Origin: Enoplosus armatus
Lineage: Eukaryota > Chordata > Actinopteri > Centrarchiformes > Enoplosidae
DNA length: 64,000 nucleotides
Assembly (NCBI RefSeq): GCF_043641665.1
Contig: NC_092196.1
Location: 606,001-670,000 of the forward strand
Direction: 5' to 3'
Part shown: positions 30,768-43,004 of the stretch, piece after piece
Numbering within the stretch: the first letter of the stretch is position 1
Layout: each line of letters starts with the position of its first letter
Position numbers and translations under genes: made by a program
The notes under the pieces: generated by a model
Seen by the model: only the letters and a program-made list of their open reading frames with translations
Database searches by the model: none
Told to the model about the DNA's origin: nothing

Positions 30768-31300
30768 ACATTCATGGTCCTCAGAGGATGAATCCCACTG
30801 ACGTCGGTGAATCCCGGACTTTGCCTCTAGCACCACCACAAAGTAGTTTTTTTACATGAAACATCTCAGCAACTACAACAATGGATAGATTGCCATGAAA
30901 TTTGGTACAGATATCCGAGGTGCCCAGAGGCTAACCCTTTAGTGATGTTTCATCTAGCGCCGTTAGCACGTCAACCTCTACTAGATGGATTGGTGCAAGA
31001 TGATGAATGCTAATGACTTTGGTGATCCCCCGACATTTCCTCTTGCAACATCATTAGATCACAATTTCACTTTGTCTGATACTTGTTTATGGCAAAACAC
31101 CTGCAAACCTCATGGCATTCCCGTGGGCCACCCGCCGCTGTACTTCGACCTATGTGCTAATAAGCAAAGATTAACTAAGATGGTGAACGTGGCACAACAT
31201 TATACCCACTAAACATCAGCATGTTAATATTGTCACTGTGAGCGCGTTAGCATGCTGATGTTAGCATGCTGATGTTAGCATGCTGATGTTAGAAATTTTG
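30768..31300 (+). repeat. Dispersed fish repeat 'attgccatgaaa', copy 2, with 14-base tandem unit
   Basis: Longest copy here. It repeats the 'gacattcatggtcc...gaggatgaatcc' block and 'gattgccatgaaatttggt'. It ends in three perfect tandem copies of TTAGCATGCTGATG (31247-31288). Confidence 0.75.
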
Positions 31301-34193
31301 CTACAGCCTAACAGATCTGCTCGCGTGCTGTAGACTCTCAGTTTGGTTAATGCGCTGCTTTAAGTCTTCTTGAAATAGAGCAATGAGTCTTTAAAGCCTC
31401 ACAGTTTCAGCATTCACTGTGTTTGTCTCTCTGAGAAATGGATAGTTTTACAGTAAGTTCAGTGAAACATTAAACACTTCTTGTACATTGTAGGATTTTC
31501 CCAGGAAAGAGCTGCCAGCACCTGAATGCTTACATAAGGAAATACAAAAGATTTAATGAACTGGGCACGTCTAGAATCACTACAGTATTGTATAAATGCT
31601 AAATATTCTGAATGAAATTTGGTGGATTATAACTGTAATCCAGTAGAATGTATTGCTACTAGAGCAGAACGGCAAAAAGTGGTGGTGGTGGCGCTTTGAA
31701 ACAAATAATCAATACATTTCAATTTCAAAACGCAGTCTGTGGTCACTGCAGGTACAAATGTCTGGGTGTAGTCAGTGTTACCAGCCACCATGTTTACTCT
31801 GTGTGTGTGTGTGTGCGCGATATGGGGGGAGTGTTCAAAGGTTGTTATGCCTGGCAGGTAGGAGCATACTGGACCAAACACGTTGTTTAAAACTCTTCAT
31901 GCATCCACTGGATTCAAATGACACAGGCCATATGTGCCCATTCACATCGTCGCTAAACATTGTGCAATTGTGCGTGTTGTGCAACAGCGCTTACACGGTA
32001 AACATGGGACTGGACATACGCAGTGAGGATTAAAACTGTTACATGCAACCACACCGCGTTCCCACTAAACAGCCAGCCACCTGCCATCCAACAAGAACAC
32101 TTGTATTACAGTCACAGCCGGCGGTGTGAATTCTTCACTTGCTTTTATCCAGCGATGAAACATTGACCACTGTCTTCTCCCTGCATGCCAAGATAAGCTT
32201 TTGCAGTGAGCAACCTCAGCAACCTGGTTGGGATTCAGTGCCCCGCTTGAGGGTACTTCAGCAGGACTCTTTCCACTGGGAAAGCCTGCCATAAATTAAT
32301 TTGCATATGCATTTATAATACTGACAAAATTAAACGTTTTGCCTTTGCAAAATGCGACAAAACCTCTCAAGTCCTAATGTACAAGATTACAATATTCCTG
32401 CATTAATAAAGTGTAGGCTCAGACTTATTTTATGAGCGCTCAGAGCTGTACACAATAGACAATAAAACTGTAGTTACATAAGTGGAGGCTTTGTCTCACC
32501 AAAGTTGACCTTGTATGTAGTTGTAAATGTATGCACATGTACTTCCTGTTTCGAGTGAACCCTGCTAATCTTGACAATTCCACTGGAGAATGAATGAAAA
32601 TTGTTGAAATGTTGCCATTTTAAATGCTGTTGTGACCGAGCCTTTAGATGGAACGGTAAATTGACTTCCCTCATATGGCGCTTTCCAACCTTGACGGTTC
32701 CCAAAAGCGCTCTACAGGTTGGTCGAGGACACCTGGCCACTCCGGTCACTACACGACTGTTGTAGATAGCTGTATTGATTAAAACCGGAGCCTATAGGTT
32801 GCTTCACATTGCACATAAAATGACTGAGAATCATGGCTGAAGCGTGTTGTGTGATGGCAGCCTGTCAGCTCCATACCAGTGTGGCTGTGCCACGTAAAGG
32901 TTGTAAACCCGCTCATGCAAGGCGGTGCAAGAGGTCATGATAGCGCCAAATGCCCATCCGGAGACCACTAATCTCTACCAGACAGATCGTTGATCTGAAC
33001 ACTGATATCCTGATATAACCTTGATACTGAGGTATAATACACACCGCAAATGTAACGGCAATTTGACCAGTAGTTGAGATTTTGCTCTGGATGAAGGTGA
33101 CAGACAGAAGGACTGATCTGAGCATCAACCCAGTCGTCCATTTCGCAAGCTGACCAAAAGCTATGAAACCAATTACCTATTTCATCATCCGCCCCCCTCA
33201 GGGAAGCCAGAGATGATGGTGATTCTTAGAGCTGTGGATCAGGGAGAGAAAATGGATTGCCCCTTGAAAAGTTCCAAATGCCACAAATATCTATTCAAAT
33301 CAGGGATTGTACATATAAAACTAAGCATAGTTGATGATTATGTAACTCTAACTATGGCCACACTTCCTGCCTCGGAGCTATTCAGAAATTGATTTGTGTG
33401 TTTTTGGAAAGAAAAAAAAAAAAAAGAAAGACTTCACAATAGCTTTCGTGACAGAGACAGCTCAGTGAATAAAGGAGAGCACCTACAGTATCAATTGTAC
33501 AGCTAACTTGACACCACGCCTGTCCCACAACAGTACCAGAAGTGGAACTAAAATTGTATGGTAGATTTGTGAAAATTGCAAAGCCATAGTTGACGTGCTA
33601 ATAAATCGTTTTTATGCTAACTAAACAAACTGTTGACTTGTATGTGGTTCAGGTAGATTAACGCAGCAGTGGAAGAAGTATCCTGATCCTTTACTCAAGC
33701 AAAAGTACTAGCCAGTTTCGTCCAGGGGTTTCCCAAACTCTGGGCTGGGCCCGGATCGATCTGAGGGGTTGTGAGACTTTTTGGATTTCATAATTTTACT
33801 TCTTTATTTTGTGAACTAAATGAAAACATCTAAAAAGTTTCGGGGGGGTGGAAACGTCACGTTGGTGGAACTCACCTGTTCGACCTAGTCTCTTTCCGGC
33901 TGTGGTTGACTTCCGCAGGTTTCAGGATTTATTTCCAGCCTCTTCACTCCAAAATGTGTTCGACTCCCGAACTCAGCCTTCCAGCAACAGGAAAAAAAAA
34001 CGCTTCGTGAAACTGCAGTCAACTTTCACTGTCCCGCCGACCTCCTGTTATGCTTCTGTCGGAGATGGGAAATGTGTTTATGGCACTTGGAGAGGTCTGT
34101 GCTTACCTGGGGCCAGTTAATGACAAGCGGTTTCAGCAAAGTGACAGGAAAACTCAAACTTGGGTCTCACCTGACATCCCTGCTTCTTCACAG

Positions 34194-34581
34194 AGGAGAG
34201 ACTCCATAATCCATGTTCTTCTTCCACAACCACACCATCCAAAGAAGTGGAGGGGAAGTTACATCAGGCCCTTTCAGAGTGCCGTGAGGTGAGTATGTTT
34301 GAAGGAGAATCAGGTTACCAGGAGTGGTAAAATGCTTGGTGTCGCCCACCCTGTTTCCAGGGTATGGAAGCCCTCCCTGAAGGTGGCAACAGCAACCCAC
34401 GTAAAATAGTAGAATTGAGAGCAATGAGAGATGAGTTGTTGGCCGTCCACAGCGCGGTTACTGTCCCTCTGGTTTGTCATTTATTTCTGTCCGGTACATC
34501 CTTACGTCTCCATATTTCCTGCCTCTTTCCTGTCCACAGTCACTGCTCTGTCTGTCGCCTCCTGAGAGTGCTGAGTTACAG
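34194..34581 (+). CDS. Three exon-like segments of an unidentified gene (candidate)
   Basis: Segments 34194-34288, 34361-34471 and 34540-34581 each have a good acceptor (ttcttcacag, ctgtttccag, tgtccacag) and a GT donor (gtgagt, gtttgt, gtgctg). They stay open and mutually in phase: 2+31 codons, 37 codons, 14 codons. The joined reading includes KEVEGKLHQALSECRE, then RKIVELRAMRDELLAVH, then SLLCLSPPESAELQ. It looks partly helical, but I do not recognise the protein. No convincing upstream exon was found. A possible terminal exon at 36986-37054 (VKRSASVSVSSALCKSG, then stop) would also fit the phase. Chance or a pseudogene cannot be excluded. Confidence 0.3.
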
Positions 34582-36456
34582 GTGCTGTGGTTGGCCCTTC
34601 CCACTGACACACAGACAAACACATACACACACACACACACACACAAGCCTTACTATACTTGTGAGGACTATTGACTGCAATTCCTAACCTTAAACTTACT
34701 CCAACCCAGACTTAATCTAATCAACCTAAGCCTGGCTGTTCACAGTGTCGCTGCTGGTTGCGTATGAAACGTTGACAGCTGCTATGGTATGTCATCAAAC
34801 CCACCCTGGAAAAAAAAAATGATCCGAACCTGTTAACATGCACTCTGATAACTTGATTATTGTCAAAATGCGGCATTTTGAATGTTTCAACAGTCAACAC
34901 ATTAACCAGGTTACTTCACTTATTAAGGTTAAGCAACGTTGAAAGCATAACTCAAGCATGACCAAGCTGATTATTCATCAGTCTTCCAAAGCATTCTTGG
35001 CATGTTTGTGCCTTAGTCTGATTTCTCACTGTGTTTTGATTCTATGCCACAAAGGTCTCGCAGTGTGCCAGATGCAAAGCAGCGTTTTACTGTTTCCTCT
35101 GAGGGAACTTCTGTTTTCTACTATGGCTTTTCACGGATGAATTGTTCGGTTGGGTGCTCACATTGTTAAAGAAGCCAGTTGCTGGTTTGCTACAATGTTC
35201 AGGGTGGCTTGTAGAGGCGCCAGTTGTAGACAGTTGCTAAGGTGGTCAAGAAACAGACGGAAAACAAATGAAGGGGGCCCTGTGTTGCAGGGGGCGTTGG
35301 TGGAGGCACGTTGCTTCAGGCTAGTTAGAGTAACAAATGGACGCATTTAAAGGTTTATCAAACAGCCAAAACGCTGCACAATGGTTGGTAGTACTCGCAG
35401 ACAGGATTTTAGCACAACTGGAAAGTTGGCGTGGCGGCAATTATTTTATCTCTCGAGGTGAAGAAATTGTTATGGAAGTGCAAGAAGACAGCACGTGTAT
35501 AACCCTAGATTTTGCCTGCTTCGTTTTGTCGGACTGGTACTCATTGGGTGCAATGACAACAAAGTCTGATCTGAATACAGGGTTTCATGTAACAAAGTAA
35601 TCCACCAGGAACGTGCGCTTGCGCGAGTGTGACTAGCCACTGCCGGACGGCGCCGCGTTGTCAGAGAGCTGCTGTCGATCTTAGGGGCTGGTGTTTGGGG
35701 TGTTACTAGGCGGATGCTAGGGTGTTGCTACTGTATAGGTGGCTTGTTGGGGTGCCAGGCCAATAAACTGCCTTCATACAACCTATGTTTACATTGAACT
35801 AATAAGGACCTCTGTGAATTATGACTCTCATGTTTCAGACATTATTATTAGAGCCACAAAACTTCGTAGGCAGGAGGTCGGGGTGGATAGATGGATCAAC
35901 ATGATGATAATGATAATGGGTTGAGCGAGACCTTTCTCCAAAGCATGCCGATAGGTCTGGCTATGCGCGACTACTTTGACACAGGAGACCACCCTCAACA
36001 TTGGTTTCTTTTAGCCATGACCGGGACACTTCCCTAAACTTTACAAAGTAGTTGTTTTTGACCGAAAAACCATGACCTAATCCTAAGCAAGTATTTTTTT
36101 TGTGTATTTTTTTTTTACTTTCTCTGTATAGCCGAATATGGGCTGCGATTAAACAGACAACAACACATTCAAGCGTTCACATGTTCAACAGAAGATATTT
36201 TGCATGAATCAAAACCTGTTTTAAGTTGGGGCGGTTCATATTCTTTGCACAGCAATTTTGTTCATTGTTGACCATCTTGCTGCTAAATGGATCGCTGCAT
36301 GGGATTTTCCGATTTTTCTGTAAATGAATGACCACGTTGTTGAATAAACTGCTCCCTGAACAGTATGTAATCATATCTGCTTGCGACTACTTCAGGAAGT
36401 GGAACAGGAGTTAATAAGTAACCAAGTTATGATCTTCAGCATGGTCACAAAAACTA

Positions 36457-36492
<36 letters not shown>

Positions 36493-37280
36493 GGCTTCAT
36501 ATCTTCAAATCACTGATGTGTTTGCTTTTATCTGTATGTCTGCCCTTGTTCATACACAACAGCATATGAATGCTGTAAAGTGTTCAGATTCTTAAGAAAA
36601 GTGGAAATACTTTACGCAAAAATCGTCCTGCATTCATTTCAGCAGTATTTACAAGGTATTATGCTTACATGATACGTATTCCAAAATAAAAGTGCCTTTA
36701 ATCCAATGATAACATCTTGAGAACATAAACAGGAAGTAGCAGTAAGGAGATTGTATGAGAGGGAATGATTACTTTGATGAATACTTTACTGAATATAACT
36801 AGAAGTAGTAATATTGGATTAGTAAATATGAAATCTTAGGGAGGGTGGGATCAAAATGGGATGTGTTGAATCATGACCATTCTTTGTTGGATTTGTCTCT
36901 TGGGAGTCCACCAAAGTCCTGCACTAAGTCACAGCAGTGACCCCCCCCCCCCCCCCCCCCCCCCCACATTGAATATCCTCTGCAGGTGAAGAGAAGTGCG
37001 TCCGTTTCCGTCAGCAGTGCTTTATGCAAATCGGGGACGACAGCACTGCCGTGATCCTAATCGACATGCGTCTCTTTATCCAGATCACTGTTGCAGGCCA
37101 CTCAACTGTTTTTCATGAGAGAGAGAATAGGCTGCTCTTGGCTCTTTTGCCTTTGATTTCCTGTATTAAAATAAGGCCGGTAAAGGATTCGCAGATGAAC
37201 ACAAGATATCCCCACAAAGGAACACGCAATCACAGATAGTGTATCACCCATACTGATAACAGTTGAACTATGCTGGAATA
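34582..37280. other. No recognised gene
   Basis: Contains a CA tract (34626-34644), 'gggtgttactagg'-type repetitive sequence near 35695, a (CA)n array (36461-36490) and a 25-base C run (36941-36965). Nothing else could be supported apart from the weak terminal-exon candidate at 36986-37054. Confidence 0.5.
36941..36965. repeat. Poly(C) run, 25 bases
   Basis: Longest C homopolymer in the window. The opposite strand is a G25 tract with quadruplex-forming potential. Confidence 0.9.
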
Positions 37281-37498
37281 CAGTGCATCCGGAAAGTATT
37301 CACAGCGCTTCACTTTTTCCACATTTTGTTATGTTGCAGCCTTATACCAAAATGGATTAAATTCATTTTTTTCCTTAAAATTCTACACACAACACCCCTT
37401 AATGACAACGTGAAAAAAGTTTTTTTGAGATTTTTGCAAATTTATTAAAAATAAAAAACCTGAGAAATCACATGTACATAAGTATTCACAGCCTTTGC
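37281..37498 (+). repeat. Tc1 left terminal inverted repeat
   Basis: 218 bp. Direct-repeat cores AAGTATTCACAG at 37294-37305 and 37480-37491 are the likely transposase binding sites. The transposase stop codon abuts its inner end. Confidence 0.95.
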
Positions 37499-38539
37499 TC
37501 AATACTTTGTTGATGCACCTTTGGCAGCAATTACAGCCTCAAGTCTTTTTGAATATGATGCCACAAGCTTGGCACACCTATCTTTGGGCAGTTTCACCCA
37601 TTCCTCTTTGCAGCACCTCTCAAGCTCCATCAGGTTGGATGGGAAGCGTCGGTGCACAGCCATTTTCAGATCTCTCCAGAGATGTTCAATCGGATTCAAG
37701 TCTGGGCTCTGGCTGGGCCACTCAAGGACATTCACAGAGTTGTCCTGAAGCCACTCCTTTGATATCTTGGCTGTGTGCTTAGGGTCGTTGTCCTGCTGAA
37801 AGATAAACCGTCGCCCCAGTCTGAGGTCAAGAGCGCTCTGGAGCAGGTTTTCATCCAGGATGTCTCTGTACTTTGCTGCATTCATCTTTCCCTCTATCCT
37901 GACTAGTCTCCCAGTTCCTGCCGCTGAAAAACATCCCCACAGCATGATGCTGCCACCACCATGCTTCACTGTAGGGATGGTATTGGCCTGGTGATGAGCG
38001 GTGCCTGGTTTCCTCCAAACGTGACGCCTGGCATTCACACCAAAGAGTTCAATCTTTGTCTCATCAGACCAGAGAATTTTGTTTCTCATGGTCTGAGAGT
38101 CCTTCAGGTGCCTTTTGGCAAACTCCAGGCGGGCTGCTATGTGCCTTTTACTAAGGAGTGGCTTCCGTCTGGCCACTCTACCATACAGGCCTGATTGGTG
38201 GATTGCTGCAGAGATGGTTGTCCTTCTGGAAGGTTCTCCTCTCTCCACAGAGGAACTCTGGAGCTCTGACCGAGTGACCATCGGGTTCTTGGTCACCTCC
38301 CTGACTAAGGCCCTTCTCCCCCGATTACTCAGTTTAGATGGCCGGCCAGCTCTAGGAAGAGTCCTGGTGGTTCCGAACTTCTTCCACTTACGGATGATGG
38401 AGGCCACTGTGCTCATTGGGACCTTCAAAGCAGCAGAAATTTTTCTGTAACCTTCCCCAGATTTGTGCCTCGAGACAATCCTGTCTCGGAGGTCTACAGA
38501 CAATTCCTTTGACTTCATGCTTGGTTTGTGCTCTGACAT
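37499..38539 (-). CDS. Tc1-like transposase, intact DD34E
   Basis: 346 residues, no internal stop. The N-terminal part (about 10-115) is a paired-like double helix-turn-helix with the GRPSK linker motif at 65-69. The catalytic domain has D159 in LWSDETKIELFG, D250 in FQQDNDPKHT and E285 in SPDLNPIEHLW, spaced 34 residues apart as in the DD34E group. HGGGSIMLWG (glycine-rich box) is present. It catalyses cut-and-paste transposition into TA sites in the nucleus. Length and all signature motifs agree with active-type Tc1 enzymes, but activity cannot be judged from sequence alone. Confidence 0.97.
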   Translation of the reverse strand: MSEHKPSMKSKELSVDLRDRIVSRHKSGEGYRKISAALKVPMSTVASIIRKWKKFGTTRTLPRAGRPSKLSNRGRRALVREVTKNPMVTRSELQSSSVERGEPSRRTTISAAIHQSGLYGRVARRKPLLSKRHIAARLEFAKRHLKDSQTMRNKILWSDETKIELFGVNARRHVWRKPGTAHHQANTIPTVKHGGGSIMLWGCFSAAGTGRLVRIEGKMNAAKYRDILDENLLQSALDLRLGRRFIFQQDNDPKHTAKISKEWLQDNSVNVLEWPSQSPDLNPIEHLWRDLKMAVHRRFPSNLMELERCCKEEWVKLPKDRCAKLVASYSKRLEAVIAAKGASTKY

Positions 38540-38559
38540 GCACTGTCAACTGTGGGACC

Positions 38560-38566
38560 TTATATA
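38560..38566 (-). promoter_or_regulatory. Transposase TATA box
   Basis: TATATAA on the - strand, about 20 bases upstream of the transposase ATG, between it and the right inverted repeat. The close spacing implies a very short 5' leader. Confidence 0.5.
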
Positions 38567-38700
38567 GACAGGTGTGTGCCTTTCCAAATCATGTCCAATC
38601 AACTGAATTTACCACAGGTGGACTCCAATTAAGCTGCAGAAACATCTCAAGGATGATCAGTGGAAACAGGATGCACCTGAGCTCAATTTTGAGCTTCATG

Positions 38701-38917
38701 GCAAAGGCTGTGAATACTTATGTACATGTGATTTCTTAGTTTTTTATTTTTAATAAATTTGCAAAAATTTCAAAAAAACTTTTTTCACATTGTCATTATG
38801 GGGTGTTGTGTGTAGAATTTTGAGGAAAAAAATTAATTTAATCCATTTTGGAATAAGGGTGTAACATAACAAAATGTGGAAAAAGTGAAGCGCCGTGAAT
38901 ACTTTCCGGATGCACTG
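38701..38917 (-). repeat. Tc1 right terminal inverted repeat
   Basis: 217 bp, inverted relative to the left arm. The inner core CTGTGAATACTT (38708-38719) is perfect, while the outer core has one change (CCGTGAATACTT, 38893-38904). Confidence 0.95.
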
Positions 38918-39048
38918 TAAATACACCTTTTATCATTGAACCACAGTGTGAAGCGGTAGGAGAAGTATTCTAACCTCTGTGGCATATTAAGGTATATCAC
39001 CTGAGGGTGCCGTTGTATCATTTACAGTTAGACGACTTCCATGTCTGC

Positions 39049-39122
39049 TGCAAGCTACACACTGCAAGCTTACACACCGCAAGCTTACACACCACAAGCT
39101 ACACACCACAAGCTACACACCA
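39049..39122. repeat. Minisatellite, 14-15 base unit
   Basis: Five units of the type CAAGCTACACAC(CA), some with an extra T (CAAGCTTACACAC). Confidence 0.85.
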
Positions 39123-39217
39123 CAATAGTCAAATCTCTATTCAAACCAACTCAACTTCCTCCAATAATGCTGACACACAGAGATTGAAAACGACAGCTTA
39201 AATGGACTGAGGATGAT

Positions 39218-39260
39218 AATCAGAATCAGAAACACTTTATTGATCCCCGGGGGGAAATTA
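39218..39260 (-). mobile_element. Non-LTR retroposon 3' tail, reversed
   Basis: 'aatcagaatcagaaacactt' then 'tattgatccccggggggaaa': the reverse complement of the LINE-like tail family. Flanking A/T-rich sequence to 39420 may belong to the same insertion. Confidence 0.65.
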
Positions 39261-40285
39261 TACAGTTACCAAGAGTAGAAAGAAGCATACATTTAGAAAT
39301 AAGAGTATGTACGAAAATATACACATTTACAATAGTTAAGTGAAAAATAAAAGTAAAAAATACATACAATAACAATGTATATGTATGTATATATGTGTAT
39401 GTATGTATTGCTCTGTTACGTATGTATACATATGTATTAAGAAAGAAAGAAAGACACAAACAAACAAAGAAACAAAGAAGGAAGAAAGAGTAAAGTCAAT
39501 CAAATGTAATGCCCCCGGTATTCAAATGTTTACAGCCGACCAGGTCAGCAAAGCACTGGGTTGTGTTTGTGCACATGCTTTGGTCAAGCATCGCCATCTT
39601 GTGGTGCATTTGGTGAAGTGCATCTTCACCACCTGCTCGAGTGTTGCAAGTGTTTCAGAAAGGCAAGAAATATTAGGAGTAGAGTGGTCAGGGCATGCCA
39701 ACTTCAAGAAGTCTCCAATAGCAGTCACACGACTAAATCTCTTCAAGGCAACTTTAAGTGTGGAACCTGCATAAACTGCCAGTAAAGGTAAGATGGGGGA
39801 AGATGCCCAACCCAACTCGGCCCAACAAGTTAAGCCATTTGTTAATGTCCAAGACAGACATAGAGCAACATTTTGGTCATCTAGTGATTATAAAAATATG
39901 GGGGAAGATGCAAAAAGTGGGTAAATATGGGTTTGCTCCTCGGGCAAAATGCCTGGGGGCAAACAACAACATGTACCGTGATCTCTGAATAAACAGTGTG
40001 CGCATCCTCACCAAAGCTCATTCACAGATGTTGGGTCAGCTGTCAGGTCAAGCATGTACTCAGACCAGAGAGAGGTTTACCTGATTCCGACTTCAGTTTG
40101 AAATGAAATGCATCTACTACATTACTACTACACTACATTACAGTGGATCACATGACCACATGACATGAGGAAGGCGTCGCTCGTGGCAGTACCCCTCAGC
40201 TCTACGGAGCTTTTCAGCCTCTTTCAGCTAATCCTACGAAGGTACTCTGATAAACCCACTGTACGCTACGCCTGCCCGGCACCAA

Positions 40286-40545
40286 ATGGCAGACAGACAC
40301 AGTTAGAGACCAGCTGGTGAACATGGCGGAGCATTTGGCAGCTAAAGAGCCGGATATTTCCCTCAAGAGTTAGTGGGGAATCAAAACAGAGCTAAAGGGA
40401 GAGTGAATATTGGACTTGCTCCATATTTACTGGATGTCTACATAGACAACTGTTTCCTAACAAATGAACCTAAATGGTGAAAATCTGTCATTGTAATGTT
40501 CACAGTTTGTACTGCCTCCAAGTGGCCAAAAACTAGTTACTGCAA
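40286..40545 (+). repeat. Dispersed fish repeat, copy 2
   Basis: 'gtgaacatggcggagcattt', 'gctaaagagccggatatttc' and 'gagagtgaatattggactt' are the reverse complement of the copy at 6744-6905, and it extends further. Confidence 0.6.
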
Positions 40546-41961
40546 GTTTAAATCACATTCAAAACTGAAGAAGAAGCCTTTTGCTTTGTATTTGAACCTT
40601 GTAAGTCAGAGAGTGTGGATTTGAACTGGAACTGTGACTGTGCGGTTGAAGTACTGGCTTTCACTTTTAAAAGTGTTGGATGACGTTCGCAGCCTCCTCC
40701 TCTCGTATTACTCCACCCTCGTGCATCCCTCCCCTCGTTACTGAAGGTGGTGAGGGGAGGGGACCAGTGATGAGGGCTATCCATCAGCATAGGCAGACAC
40801 ACAGGTTCACACATGTGCTGTATATACCGACAGCACGTCACACACCTTTTCCTTCATACGGTCTGAAATGTTTATACACAAACTGTTTGAAACAGTACAT
40901 AGCCTACGCTGTTACTGTCCAGTCAAATTTAGAGCAATCATTCAAGAACATGTGTGGTCTTACATTTGTGACACACAATGCAAATTGAACCGATCCTGAC
41001 ATTAATCATGGAGGCTCGCACATTTTTCAATCCCCGATATTTTCATGCAAGTGTTTGAAATCAGAAGAATGTAATTGCAAAATTAGGCCCTCACTGCAGT
41101 TTCTCACACCTGATAATCCAGTTGTGAGCTCAGGTCAATTCTAACCAAACCTTAATAACCCAACGAACCCTTGCGAGGCTAGATACAACACACGGATGGA
41201 CCAGCTAAAACCTGTACATCACCCCTCTATGCCTGCATAAGTTGAATTTCAAAAATGTAATGTGGGGAGACTCAAAGAATTGTAATGTTTGAAACAAAAA
41301 AATAGGTACGCTACCCTTTCTTGAAAGTCTGTTTTTGTACCTACAAAAGCACAATTATGTAATGTATCAAAGTGTAGTGGTAAAAATGGTAGTCACTATT
41401 AAAGGTCTCTCATACAAAGTATGTATTTCTGTCCCTTTTCGTGTGCACAACTAAGTGCAACACCATGAATGCCTCCCAGAAGTGATCGTACTTAAGCATG
41501 CACTGTTATCCGCATTGTACGATTCGTCATGTCAAGACGAGACAAAAGGTGCAGAACTCTTGGGAGAGATATTGGTATGGCAATGTGATGATACCAGGAG
41601 GAGGCAGTGCCTTCAAGAGTGGGCACATCTGAAGCACACTGAGGTCTTAACTGGGGCCTGGGGACAGTGTGGACAGTCAAGTGACCCCATGGCTTCTTTA
41701 ACAAGTCAATGAGGAGCTTCATCTGGATCTGAATGGATTAAGGATTAACAGACTTTGATTGCTGATTTTTGAATGGGGCGTGAGTTCTTGAGTACTTGTA
41801 TGTGAAGGGGGTCACTAATAGTGACTCTGCAGTTCCCCGCAGCTCTATTCTACTCCAAATCAAAGCTAATGTTGCTGCTGGATTGGCAATTGTTTGCTAA
41901 CATATTAGCCAAATCAACATGCTAGCGTCATGGCTCTAGTGACTGCAACGTCACTCTGCCA

Positions 41962-42260
41962 GTCCACCATTTTGTTTCGACTAAAATGTCTCAACAACTA
42001 GTGGACGGATTGCCATGACATTTCGACATTCATGGTCCCCAGAGAACACACCCTATTGGCTTTGATGATTCCCCCTGACTCCTCCTCTAGCGCTACCGGC
42101 AGGTTGACATTTTCATTTGTTTTGTGAAATGTCTCAACAATTACTGAGGGATTGCCATGAAATTTGGTGCAGATATCCATGGTTTAATTTGTCCAATACT
42201 TTGGTTTGTGACCACATAATGTCAAGTGTTAGTACGCTAACATGACAAACTGAGATGGTG
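41962..42260 (+). repeat. Dispersed fish repeat 'attgccatgaaa', copy 3
   Basis: Holds two internal units each starting 'atgtctcaacaa' and followed by 'ggattgccatga', about 130 bases apart. The family therefore has an internal tandem structure. Confidence 0.75.
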
Positions 42261-42658
42261 ACCTTTGTAAACAAAATGTGCAAAATAAAACCTATTAATC
42301 TTAACTTTCTCGCCTCACTACACTGCCATCTAGTGTCACTTTGATGTCACAGTTCCACTTTGCAGATGCACTTTGTTGCATCCTTTTCCCCTTTAACACC
42401 CTTCTCTTCTTTTCTGATCTCACCCCTTTTCTCCTCAACCCCACTCCTTTCCTTTGCTGCACCTCTCCTTATGTGTCTCTCTCCATACCATTTATTCCGC
42501 TCTCTCTCTTTATCTACACCCCCCATCTCCCTCCATCCCCTTCTCCGTCATATTTCTCCATTAAGCAGGATTTTTAACCACCTCTTGTATCTCCCATTAA
42601 AGAAAGTTCTGCATCGTTTACCACGACTGGCTATCAGTCACTGTCACAGAGCTACAGC

Positions 42659-42699
<41 letters not shown>

Positions 42700-42966
42700 G
42701 ACCATAAATGTTCTCATGCACACACATGCCTAGATAGATATAGATACACAAACAAATGGGTACCACACGTGTACACACAATGCACAGCTAAAAATCCACA
42801 CCCTCCACGACACACACACATACACACAAGAGCAACACTGGATCCATTTGTCACTGCAGTAACGCCTGGCTGTGTCGGAGGAGAGAAGGGATGGAGGGAT
42901 GCTAATGGAAAGGTGGCGAAACGAGAGAACCGAGGCAAGAATGGAGGGAAGGGTGGAGTGATGAAG

Positions 42967-42968
<2 letters not shown>

Positions 42969-43001
<33 letters not shown>
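42969..43001. repeat. (GA)n microsatellite
   Basis: Pure AG array within a long purine-rich tract (42880-43155). Confidence 0.9.

Positions 43002-43004
<3 letters not shown>

Larger units (their letters stand above)
28448..34193. other. Region upstream of prr15l; repeats, no coding exon recognised
   Basis: A CpG-richer stretch at 28850-29230 could be the prr15l promoter or first exon; on the - strand a donor-like GAC|gtaagg lies at about 29177. The remainder contains copies of two dispersed fish repeats (29416, 29694, 30768), G/C runs (30449-30459) and short microsatellites. Confidence 0.5.
37281..38917 (-). mobile_element. Full-length Tc1/mariner DNA transposon
   Basis: 1637 bp between TA dinucleotides (37279-37280 and 38918-38919), the expected Tc1 target duplication. 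The ends read CAGTGCATCCGG...CCGGATGCACTG. The inverted repeats are about 217 bp (37281-37498 and 38701-38917) with over 90% identity by eye. Each carries an outer and an inner direct repeat with core AAGTATTCACAG (37294, 37480 and inverted at 38708, 38893), an IR/DR arrangement. One open transposase lies between them. The high similarity of the arms and the open frame suggest recent insertion. Confidence 0.98.

Noticed and set aside
35064..35093. MYND-finger-like reading CARCKAAFYC
   Set aside because: The frame stops two codons later, and the remaining Cys/His ligands and splice context are missing.
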